Source: Archangium violaceum (lineage in GTDB: Bacteria; Myxococcota; Myxococcia; Myxococcales; Myxococcaceae). From it: 64,000 nucleotides of DNA. Below the pieces are notes generated by a model, which ran no database searches, was not told where the DNA came from, and saw only the letters and a list, made by a program, of their open reading frames with translations. The stretch spans positions 6,678,001 to 6,742,000 of the forward strand of contig NZ_CP069396.1 in assembly GCF_016887565.1 (NCBI RefSeq). The letters are read 5' to 3'. This document shows, piece after piece, positions 57,110-64,000 of this stretch (positions are counted from its first letter, which is position 1; each line of letters begins with the position of its first letter). Both the position numbers and the translations under genes were made by a program.

Positions 57110-57727
57110 CTACTCGATGGCCGCCACCTTGTACTCGCCCGCCTCCCGGACGAGCCGCACCGCGAGATCCTTCCCGATCGGGAACTCCGCCCCCGCCCCC
57201 GTCACCTTCACCTCCCCCTTCAGCGCCAGCCGCGCACGCCGCACCCGCTCGGCAGACAGGGGCTCTCGCTTGAAGTCCTCGCGCAGGCGCTCGGGCGTGT
57301 AGCGGGCTCGCAGGGGATCGCTCAGGAGCGACCAGGCCGTGGCCCAATCGCCCGCCTCCACCGCGTCCAGGAAGCGGCCCAGCACCACCCGGGGTGCGTC
57401 CGCCGGCTTCTCCTCGACGACCCGCCAGCCCTCCGGTGTTTGAAGCAGCGTGAGCGCCGGGGCCCTCGCCTGGAGCCCGGGAAGGGCCGCTCGCACCTCC
57501 TCGGCCCGCGCCTTGCGCACCGACGCCTCCGCGTAGTGCTCGGTGAAGGACGGGTCCTGGGGTGGGACGTTCGTCAGGGATTGGGCGTCCGCGAGACGGT
57601 TCTCCTCCAGGGCCCGGGCATAGGCCGATGCCACCTCACTGGGACCGGGAGTGTGAGCGCAGCCGGTGGCCGCCAGGGCGGCCGCGAGGGACAGGCAGTG
57701 GAGGACGCGGGAGACGGTGGAGGACAT
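57110..57727 (-). CDS. Putative lipoprotein of unknown function
   Basis: The 205-residue protein has a lipoprotein signal (lipobox AATGC, Cys23). The mature part has two helical and beta segments (PSEVASAYARALEENRLADA and RVVLGRFLDAVEAGDWATAW) that look like repeated DUF4878/NTF2-type helices, ending in a beta hairpin (VRLVREAGEYKVAAIE). The start is set at MSSTVS; the frame is open ten codons further without a better ribosome site. Confidence 0.65.
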   Translation of the reverse strand: MSSTVSRVLHCLSLAAALAATGCAHTPGPSEVASAYARALEENRLADAQSLTNVPPQDPSFTEHYAEASVRKARAEEVRAALPGLQARAPALTLLQTPEGWRVVEEKPADAPRVVLGRFLDAVEAGDWATAWSLLSDPLRARYTPERLREDFKREPLSAERVRRARLALKGEVKVTGAGAEFPIGKDLAVRLVREAGEYKVAAIE

Positions 57728-57747
57728 GGGAACACGGGACCTTGGGA

Positions 57748-57785
57748 TGACCCTCACCCTGGCCCTCTCCCAGAGGGAGAGGGGA
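57748..57785. repeat. REP-like palindrome, copy 6
   Basis: TGACCCTCACCCTGGCCCTC continues into TCCCAGAGGGAGAGGGG. It overlaps the 3' end of the zinc-ribbon protein gene, supplying its stop codon and last residues. Confidence 0.75.
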
Positions 57786-58323
57786 TTCGCACGGTGAACT
57801 GGATGGCACCCGGGGGTCGACAGGTGGCGCAGTAGACGTCGCCCTCATACGCGAAGGCGTCCCGCGGCTGCATCCCCCTCCTGCACGCCGAGCACCTCAG
57901 CGGGGCCGCCGGTTGACTCTCTCCCGCCGGCCTCGCCTGGGGATTCGTCACTCCCTCCAACAGCTCGAACTCGCCCGCGTCCAGCCACACGCCCTCGCAT
58001 CGCGGGCACACGTCGATGGCACAGGCGCTCGTCACCACCAGCGCCAGCCTCGAGCCGCACGACGGGCAGCTCACCGGCTCGCTCCGGCACGTGGCGCATG
58101 CGTCCTGCTCTCGCGCCACCAGGTGGCCCCGCTTCCGGCACCGCGAGGGCGCCCGCCGCGCCGCTTCCAGGAACATGCGCGTCGGTGGTCTGTCCGGAAA
58201 GCGATCCAGCTCCCCCGCGTCGAACCACAGCCCGTGACAGCGGGGACAGGTGTCCACTTCCACGTCCGAGACGCGCAGGGGCCGCAGCAGCTCGTTCTCG
58301 CAGAGGGGACAGGGGCGCGCCAT
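57754..58323 (-). CDS. Zinc-ribbon (zf-TFIIB type) protein
   Basis: The 189-residue protein has repeated Cys pairs. CPLCENE plus CPRCHGLWFDAGEL form a first zf-TFIIB ribbon. CATC and CPSC lead to CPRCEGVWLDAGEFELLEG, a second. SACRRGMQ plus CATC form a third. This domain type occurs in small uncharacterised bacterial proteins that may bind nucleic acids or act as chaperones. The C-terminal segment IPSPSGRGPG is encoded by a REP-like repeat, so the end of the protein was probably replaced by repeat insertion. Confidence 0.75.
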   Translation of the reverse strand: MARPCPLCENELLRPLRVSDVEVDTCPRCHGLWFDAGELDRFPDRPPTRMFLEAARRAPSRCRKRGHLVAREQDACATCRSEPVSCPSCGSRLALVVTSACAIDVCPRCEGVWLDAGEFELLEGVTNPQARPAGESQPAAPLRCSACRRGMQPRDAFAYEGDVYCATCRPPGAIQFTVRIPSPSGRGPG

Positions 58324-58335
58324 GCGGGGCCGAGG

Positions 58336-60051
58336 TTACTCGAAACGCTCCCCTCCCCCGAAGCCCTGGAGATCCCAGGCCGTCGGGCAGAAGGCATACA
58401 CGCCCGTCAGGGCTCCTCCCATCAACAGTTTCAGCAGCGACAGGCGCCGATCCGCGCCGCCGAAGAGCCGCAGATCGAAGCGCTCCGCAGGCACCTTCGC
58501 CAGATCCATCGCGTACCGGCATGCCTCCTCGAAGCCCCCCGTCTTGTCCACCAGCCCCACCCCCTGCGCGCGCGTGCCGCTGTACACCCGCCCCTCCGCC
58601 AGCTGGTGGATCTCCTCCTTCGTCCGGCCTCGCGCCTTCGCCACGTGCTCGAGGAACGCCTGGTAGATCTCCTCCACCTCCGCCTCCATCGAGGCCCGCT
58701 CGTGCTCGGTGAAGCCCCGCATGGGCGAGTAGATGCCCGAGTTCTCCCCCCGGGTGATGAGCGTGCGGTGCACCCCCAGCTTCTCCAGCAGCCCCGAGAC
58801 GTCGAACTTCCCCGCGAACACGCCGATGGAGCCCACCACCGCGTGCGGCGTGGCCCAGATCTCCTTCGCGCCAAGCGCCGCCATGTAGCCGCCGCTCGCC
58901 GCCACCCGGTCCACGAAGGCGATGACGGGCTTCTTCTTCGCCACCCGCTGCACCGCCTCCAGGATGATCTCCGAGGCCGTCGCCGATCCCCCCGGACTCG
59001 CCACGTACAGCACCACGGCCTTCACCCGGCGGTTCCGCCCCGCCGCGCGCACCGCCTTCACCACCGTGTCCGAGCCCACCCGCTGCGGCCCCGGCCCCGC
59101 CCCACTCTTCCCCGGGGTGATCACCCCCGTCAGCGGCACCACCCCCAGCAGGGGCCTCAACCGCAGCGGGCGCCAGCGCACCTCCGGCCAGACCAGCCCC
59201 GCCCGGTACATCGGCATCGGCTCCAGGCCCTCTTCCTCCTCCTCGCCGTCCTTCTCGCGCTTCTTCCCGAGCCGCTCGGGCAGGTCCGCCTCGTCACACA
59301 CCCCGTCGATGAGCCCCTGCGCCGCCGCGCGCTTCGCGCTGTAGGGACCCGCGTCGATCCACGCCCGGACCTCCTCCGGCGTGCGCTTGCGCCCCTTCGC
59401 CACGGTGTCCACCAGCTCCGTGTAGCGCTCGTCCAGGAAGGCCTCCATCGTCTGCCGCTGGATGTCCGACACCCGCGGGTGCGTGAAGAGCTCCGGTGCC
59501 GTCTTGTACTCGCCCCGCCGGAAGAAGTGCGCCTTGACGCCGAGCCGCTCCAGGCCCTCGCCCAGCGCGGTGGCCTCCGCGGCGTAGCCCACCAGCTCCA
59601 GCCGTCCCGCCGGAGACAGGAGCGCCTCGTCCGCCGCGCACATCACCTGGTACTCCAGGCTGTTCACGCTCACCCCCCACGCCACCACCCGCTTGCCCGC
59701 CGCCCGGAAGCCCTCCAGCAGCTTCACCAGCACCTCCCGCTTCGCCGGAGGCACCTCCAACCCCTCCAGCTCCACCAGGATGCCCTTCACCTTCGGGTCC
59801 TTCGCCAGGAGCGCCAGCGCTTTCCGGAAGCCCTCCAGCGAGGTCACCGTGGCCGGCTCCGGACGGCCCTGCCCCCCGAGCCCCAGGGGCAGGCGCGGCC
59901 GGCGGGTCGGCTCTCGGTAGGGGGGATCCCCCGTCAGCCGGAAGCGGATGTACGCGGGCCGGCTCCGGGCCGCCAGGAGGCGAAAGGGCAGCCCCAGGAG
60001 GGTTCGCAGCAGCAACAGCAGGTTGATCAAGGGAATGAGGAGGAGGCGCAC
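58336..60051 (-). CDS. sppA: Signal peptide peptidase SppA, 67K type
   Basis: This is a large (571-residue) membrane-bound serine protease with a Ser/Lys dyad, which degrades cleaved signal peptides. The N-terminal anchor is LLLIPLINLLLLLRTLLGLP. The catalytic Lys is in RRGEYKTAPELFT of the first half and the Ser in AASGGYMAALGA of the second half. This is the tandem-domain form found in E. coli. I prefer the GTG at 60051; a TTG at 60087 would add 12 residues. A zinc-ribbon gene lies 12 bases downstream. Confidence 0.88.
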   Translation of the reverse strand: MRLLLIPLINLLLLLRTLLGLPFRLLAARSRPAYIRFRLTGDPPYREPTRRPRLPLGLGGQGRPEPATVTSLEGFRKALALLAKDPKVKGILVELEGLEVPPAKREVLVKLLEGFRAAGKRVVAWGVSVNSLEYQVMCAADEALLSPAGRLELVGYAAEATALGEGLERLGVKAHFFRRGEYKTAPELFTHPRVSDIQRQTMEAFLDERYTELVDTVAKGRKRTPEEVRAWIDAGPYSAKRAAAQGLIDGVCDEADLPERLGKKREKDGEEEEEGLEPMPMYRAGLVWPEVRWRPLRLRPLLGVVPLTGVITPGKSGAGPGPQRVGSDTVVKAVRAAGRNRRVKAVVLYVASPGGSATASEIILEAVQRVAKKKPVIAFVDRVAASGGYMAALGAKEIWATPHAVVGSIGVFAGKFDVSGLLEKLGVHRTLITRGENSGIYSPMRGFTEHERASMEAEVEEIYQAFLEHVAKARGRTKEEIHQLAEGRVYSGTRAQGVGLVDKTGGFEEACRYAMDLAKVPAERFDLRLFGGADRRLSLLKLLMGGALTGVYAFCPTAWDLQGFGGGERFE

Positions 60052-60131
60052 GGGTCCGCGCCTAATGGACCGCCGCGGGCGGCGCAAGCCCTGTTCTGTG
60101 CTCCTGTACGGTCGTGGTAGGCTGCGCGCCC

Positions 60132-60488
60132 ATGCGTCTTTCCTCCTTCTCGCGTCTGCTGGCCGTCCTCGTGCTCGTGACTGGCGGTGCCGCCCTCGCC
60201 CAGCGGCGGCAGCTCCAGGATTTCCAGGGCGATGGGATGACCAGCCAGCAAGAGCGCGACGCCGCTCGCTCCCGTCCGAAGTACAACATCACCTCCTACG
60301 GCAGGGATGTGAAGGTCAAGGAAGAGCCCATCCCCTGGATGGCCATCGGCCTGGTCGGCATCATCTTCGCGGGCGTGGCGCCCTTCGCCTGGCGGGCGTA
60401 CAGGAACACCACCAAGGAGATGGCCGAGGCCAACGTGTTCGGCGTCGCCAGCTCCCGCGTGGATGAGGGCGAGGAAGAGCAGCAGTAG
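60132..60488 (+). CDS. Small exported or membrane protein of unknown function
   Basis: The 118-residue protein has a signal peptide (LLAVLVLVTGGAALAQ), a short Gln/Arg-rich periplasmic segment and one membrane helix at about residues 68-88 (PWMAIGLVGIIFAGVAPFAW), then an acidic tail (DEGEEEQQ). It diverges from sppA across about 80 bases and converges on the TPR kinase gene, with stops two bases apart. No family is recognised. Confidence 0.65.
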   Translation: MRLSSFSRLLAVLVLVTGGAALAQRRQLQDFQGDGMTSQQERDAARSRPKYNITSYGRDVKVKEEPIPWMAIGLVGIIFAGVAPFAWRAYRNTTKEMAEANVFGVASSRVDEGEEEQQ

Positions 60489-60489
60489 C

Positions 60490-63400
60490 CTACTGGCTGG
60501 CTCGGAGCAGCTTGCCCCGAAGGTCCTGAGCCTCGCGCCAGTCGGGCCGGAGTTTCAATATCTGGTCGGCCAGCTCGAGCCCGCGCTTCAATACCGGGCC
60601 GTACTCCCCTCCCGCCTTCTTCTGCCAGGTGGCCCACCTGTAGCAGTGCTGGCCAAGCCACAGGGAATGTTCCAGCACGTCCGGTGCCAGCTCGAGCGCC
60701 TTTTCATAGGACTTCGTCGCCTCCTCGAAGTCCTCGGCCCGGGCCTTTCCACTGCGCGCCTGCCACGTGGCGTTGAGCGACTGCGCCTCGCCGAGCTGAA
60801 GCCACGCTTCCGCATTGATGGGCTCCTTCGCCAGCGCCTGGCGGAGCTCCGCCTCGGCGCGTGCGAGGTCCGGTCCGGGAGCGCGTCCGCGGTCCACGTT
60901 GAAGCCTGCTCGGGTGACGTGGACCGAGCCCAGCATCAACGAGGAGCGATAATAGTCCGGCCACTGTTCGAGGCCACGTTTCACGACTTCCTCGGCCTCG
61001 CGCACGCTCGGGCCCGGATCTTCACCGCGAGCGCGCAGGTAGCGGGCGCGCTGAACGAGCAGCATTCCGCGGCCAAGGGGGACGTCATCATCCCTCGGCG
61101 AGATGCTTATGGCGTGTTCGATGGACGCTCGGGCCTCGTCCAGCAGAGGAAAGGGATTTCCGCCCCGTGCCCAGGCATCCCTCGCCTGTTCCAGGAACGC
61201 CTCCCCTATGGAGAAGTACGGCCATGACGATTTGGGAGCCAGGGTGAGTGCTTGCCGGAACTGCTCCCGGGCGCTCACCAGGTCTGGCACGGGATCCCCA
61301 CCGCGATTGCTCAGTCGCCGGGCCCGGAACACGTAGGTCGCACCCGAATGCATATATGACGAAATGCGCTTGGGGTCGATGCTCCGAGCCTTGTCGCACG
61401 CGAGCAGGGCCTGCGCCAGATCACGATCCGGCTCGGGATTGTAGCGGTCGTCCGCTCGGGAGAGGTACGCCCAGCCGAGGTTTGCCCAGGCATCATAATC
61501 GCGAGCATCGATGGCAAGGACCGCCTGCATCTCCTGGATGGCCCTGTCCAGGTGTCCCAGTGAGCTTTCACCGATTTGATTCTCGTACCTGGCCAGGCTA
61601 TCGAAGAGCCCAAAGCGCTCCTTGTGAAATACAGGACTCCGGTCCTCCGGGCGAATGCTCTCCAGCAAGTCAGCGGCCCTGCGGAATAGCTCGCGAGGAT
61701 CCGCTCCAAGGATCTGGCGGTAGCGCGCCAGCACCTTGAAGCTGCTCGCCAGGACCATCCGGGCCTCGCTCCGCGCGGGGGCAAGAGCCAGGGCGTGCTC
61801 GGCGGCCTTCATGGCCTTCGCGATGATCTCCTCAGTCCCCTCCCTTCTTCTATTGGCCAGGCGGATGTGCAGGCGTGCCAGATCCACCCAGCACATGTAG
61901 TCATCGGGTGCGACCGCGAGACACCGCATGAGCGCGTCCTGGGCCCGGGTATAGAAGGGCATCATGTCGCCCTCGAGTTCGTATTGTATGAGCATCTCGG
62001 TGACTTCGAGTTGCGCGAGGCCTTTGTGCACGGCAGGGGCGCTCTCGGCGATGGTGGCGGCGGCGACGTAAGCCTTCCTGCCAGCCTCCAGGTCGGCCTT
62101 TGCCCTGTCGAAGTTGCTCTCGCGCCAATGCCCGTAGACCCGGGCCACGAAGATGTCCCCGCGCAGTTTAGGGGCCTCGTAGAACCAGGGGAGTCTGCCG
62201 CTCACGGCGTCCAGTCGGGCCAGGGCGTCGTCGAGGCGGCCCTCGTAGAAGGCGATGAGTGCCGCGACGTACTCGTTCGAGGGCACCTCGGCTCCCTGGC
62301 TCTGCGCGAGGTACGCGAGTGCTGGATCGCGATAGCGGCGCTCGATGTCTCTCAACAGAGACTTCCGGGACTCCCGCCCGTCGGTATCCCCGAAGCGCTT
62401 CTCCGCCTCCAGGAGTTTCTCCTGATAGGACTGCCCCAGAGCGAGGGCAAGCGCATAGGCGACCCGTGGCTCACGAAAACCGTGCTGCCACGCGGACTCG
62501 AGGTGCTCACGGGCCTTCTCGGGGTCTCCGAGAGCGAGGGCGCCACGTCCCAGCGCGTAGTGCCCCGGTCCCAGCGCCTGCTCGCCGCCCTGGCGCATCT
62601 CCACCTCCAACTCCTCCATCCGGGCCTGAATGTCCTGGATGGCCTGGCGCTCCTGCCGCGCATCGTGGAGACGGGAGAGCGCGGAGTAGCGGACCCTGGA
62701 CTCGATGCGCTCCACCAGCTCGGTGAAGTGGCGAGCGAGGCGCTCGCGCTCGGAGGCTTCGCGGCGGGCCAGGGCGCCCCAGCCCACGGCCGTGGCCAGG
62801 GCGAGGAGCGCGGCGGTGGCCGCGGAGAGCAGGAGCCTGTGCTTGTGCAGCCGCTTGCGCAGCCGGTACCCGGGGCCCGTGCGCGCCAGCACGGGCTCGC
62901 CCGCGAGGAAACGGTCGAGGTCTTCGGCCAGGGCACGCGCCGAGTCATAGCGGGCGGAGGGCTCCTTCTCCAGGCACTTGAGGGTAATGGCCTCCAACTC
63001 CGGCGGGATGTTCCGGTCCAGCGCACGCGGAGGGCGCGGCTCGACGGTCGCGAGGTTGTTGAGCACCTCCAGGCCGTTGCTGCCCTGGATGGGAGGCTGT
63101 CCGGTGAGAAGGGCGTAGAGGGTGGCACCCAGGCTGTAGACATCCGCCCGGCGATCCAGCCGGGCGACTTCTCCGCGAGCCTGCTCGGGGGCCATGTAGA
63201 GGGGAGTTCCCAGCACGGTACCGGTAACGGTCTCGCTCTCCTTCCAGTCGCTCGCCAGTCCGAAGTCCATGACGTAGGACCTGAGGACACCGTCCTCTCC
63301 GCGCTCCACCATGATGTTGGAGGGCTTGACATCGCGATGGATGAGGCCGGCGCGGTGGGCTTCGTGCACTCCCAGGGCCGCGTCCCGGAGCACCAGGGCC

Positions 63401-63861
63401 TTCTGCTCGACGGTGAGCTCGCGCACGAGAGCGCCCAGTGGCCGGCCCTTCACGTACTGCATGGCGATGAAGACCTTCCCGTCGACCTGACCGACCTCAT
63501 ACACCTTGCAGACGCGCTCGTGGTTCACCCTGGCCTGGGCGCGAGCTTCGGCGAGGAAGCTCCGGGTGAGCTCGGGGTGTTCGTCGCGAACGAACTTGAG
63601 TGCCACCTGGCGGCGCAGCCTGGGGTCATAGGCGAGGAACACCCGTCCCATGCCTCCCTGCCCGAGGAACCCCATGGGCTGGTAACGGTCCCATCCTGGG
63701 ACCGGGAAGGCCGAGCCCTCCGCCCCGTTCCCCGGTGGTGGAGCGGCTGACGGGAGGGTTGCGCCGGCCACCATGGAGGCCGTCTCGTCTAGAGAGGAGA
63801 CCTGCACAACGGGGGCCTGCCCCTCACCAGCCTGCGTCTCCGTCTCGTCGTCACCGTGCAT
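60490..63861 (-). CDS. Membrane Ser/Thr protein kinase with C-terminal TPR repeats
   Basis: The protein has 1123 residues. The kinase domain spans about 50-330, with LGQGGMGRVFLAYD, ALKFV, HRDVKPSN, DFGLAS and GTPLYMAPEQ, all catalytic residues intact. One membrane helix lies near residues 345-368 (LLLSAATAALLALATAVGWG). The remaining 750 residues are helical TPR-like repeats (FEEATKSYEKALELAPDVLE, DLAQALLACDKARSIDPKRI). This architecture is common in myxobacterial signalling. The ligand is unknown. The ATG (MHGDDE) opens an acidic N-terminal tail. Confidence 0.9.
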   Translation of the reverse strand: MHGDDETETQAGEGQAPVVQVSSLDETASMVAGATLPSAAPPPGNGAEGSAFPVPGWDRYQPMGFLGQGGMGRVFLAYDPRLRRQVALKFVRDEHPELTRSFLAEARAQARVNHERVCKVYEVGQVDGKVFIAMQYVKGRPLGALVRELTVEQKALVLRDAALGVHEAHRAGLIHRDVKPSNIMVERGEDGVLRSYVMDFGLASDWKESETVTGTVLGTPLYMAPEQARGEVARLDRRADVYSLGATLYALLTGQPPIQGSNGLEVLNNLATVEPRPPRALDRNIPPELEAITLKCLEKEPSARYDSARALAEDLDRFLAGEPVLARTGPGYRLRKRLHKHRLLLSAATAALLALATAVGWGALARREASERERLARHFTELVERIESRVRYSALSRLHDARQERQAIQDIQARMEELEVEMRQGGEQALGPGHYALGRGALALGDPEKAREHLESAWQHGFREPRVAYALALALGQSYQEKLLEAEKRFGDTDGRESRKSLLRDIERRYRDPALAYLAQSQGAEVPSNEYVAALIAFYEGRLDDALARLDAVSGRLPWFYEAPKLRGDIFVARVYGHWRESNFDRAKADLEAGRKAYVAAATIAESAPAVHKGLAQLEVTEMLIQYELEGDMMPFYTRAQDALMRCLAVAPDDYMCWVDLARLHIRLANRRREGTEEIIAKAMKAAEHALALAPARSEARMVLASSFKVLARYRQILGADPRELFRRAADLLESIRPEDRSPVFHKERFGLFDSLARYENQIGESSLGHLDRAIQEMQAVLAIDARDYDAWANLGWAYLSRADDRYNPEPDRDLAQALLACDKARSIDPKRISSYMHSGATYVFRARRLSNRGGDPVPDLVSAREQFRQALTLAPKSSWPYFSIGEAFLEQARDAWARGGNPFPLLDEARASIEHAISISPRDDDVPLGRGMLLVQRARYLRARGEDPGPSVREAEEVVKRGLEQWPDYYRSSLMLGSVHVTRAGFNVDRGRAPGPDLARAEAELRQALAKEPINAEAWLQLGEAQSLNATWQARSGKARAEDFEEATKSYEKALELAPDVLEHSLWLGQHCYRWATWQKKAGGEYGPVLKRGLELADQILKLRPDWREAQDLRGKLLRASQ

Positions 63862-63945
63862 GGGGATAGGCTCTCACCGGAGCGCCGCGGGTGGGTAGCC
63901 CCTCCGGGTAAGCTTGCCGCCGGCATTCCGGCTACCATCCCCCTC

Positions 63946-64000
63946 GTGACCGGCCCTCGATCGAAGACATGTGCCGCGTGCGGGCGGATCATCGCCGCGA
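63946..64000 (+). CDS. Start of a Cys-pair protein, cut by window end
   Basis: A GTG-initiated frame (MTGPRSKTCAACGRIIAA) runs off the window without a stop. The early CAACGR motif resembles the start of DUF2256-type small zinc proteins, but only 18 codons are visible. It diverges from the TPR kinase gene. Confidence 0.35.
   Translation, partial: MTGPRSKTCAACGRIIAA

Overview
The window is high-GC bacterial DNA and looks like a myxobacterial chromosome (Myxococcota, probably suborder Cystobacterineae). The reasons are Ser/Thr kinases (one fused to TPR repeats), an AgmX/PglI-type energy-transducer protein, a PilZ-like/Hsp70 fusion, a large WD40 lipoprotein and many lipoproteins. Function is inferred by reading translated sequence; no database search was possible.

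Layout. (1) 1-10.8 kb, host, almost all + strand: meaB, rnc, a cyclophilin, era, der, a YfgM-like TPR protein, a BamB-like lipoprotein, a NUDIX hydrolase, an RNase H-fold exonuclease-like protein and a Ser/Thr kinase. (2) 10.95-23.69 kb: a compact element of about 12.7 kb bounded by a 17-bp imperfect direct repeat. (3) 23.9-64 kb, host, mostly - strand: an S46 peptidase, guaA, guaB, the PilZ-like/Hsp70 fusion, DedA, miaB, a VWA protein, a pterin/SDR cluster, CoA-transferase and thiolase genes, rpsA, an acyl-CoA beta-oxidation cluster, mrp, sppA and a TPR kinase. Six sites hold a REP-like palindrome, all in this right-hand arm.

The element is the main discovery candidate. It has a FtsK/HerA-type packaging ATPase, a 32-residue one-helix membrane peptide and a 454-residue beta-rich protein in a row. 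Around them lie several small one-helix membrane proteins and a membrane-anchored GH19 lysozyme. There is no terminase, portal, tail gene, polymerase or integrase. This is the gene set of a tailless, internal-membrane icosahedral virus with a double-jelly-roll capsid (the PRD1/PM2 realm), here as an integrated provirus. The late genes run leftward from 18.8 to 12.0 kb. A divergent HTH gene sits at 19.1 kb. The early operon of eight short genes runs leftward from 23.4 to 19.3 kb, with neighbours overlapping by 4 or 8 bases.

The right boundary is a textbook dif/XerCD site: XerC arm GCGTCTGATAA, centre GATGCG, XerD arm TTATGTAAACT. The left boundary keeps a XerC-like arm and the centre but has a degenerate XerD arm. 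So the element most likely entered through the host XerCD machinery at the chromosome-dimer resolution site. Host gene orientation switches at exactly this point (11:1 + on the left, 8:27 on the right), as expected at the replication terminus. A 9-base palindromic word, CGCAWTGCG, occurs eight times in the element; I found none in the flanking host DNA.
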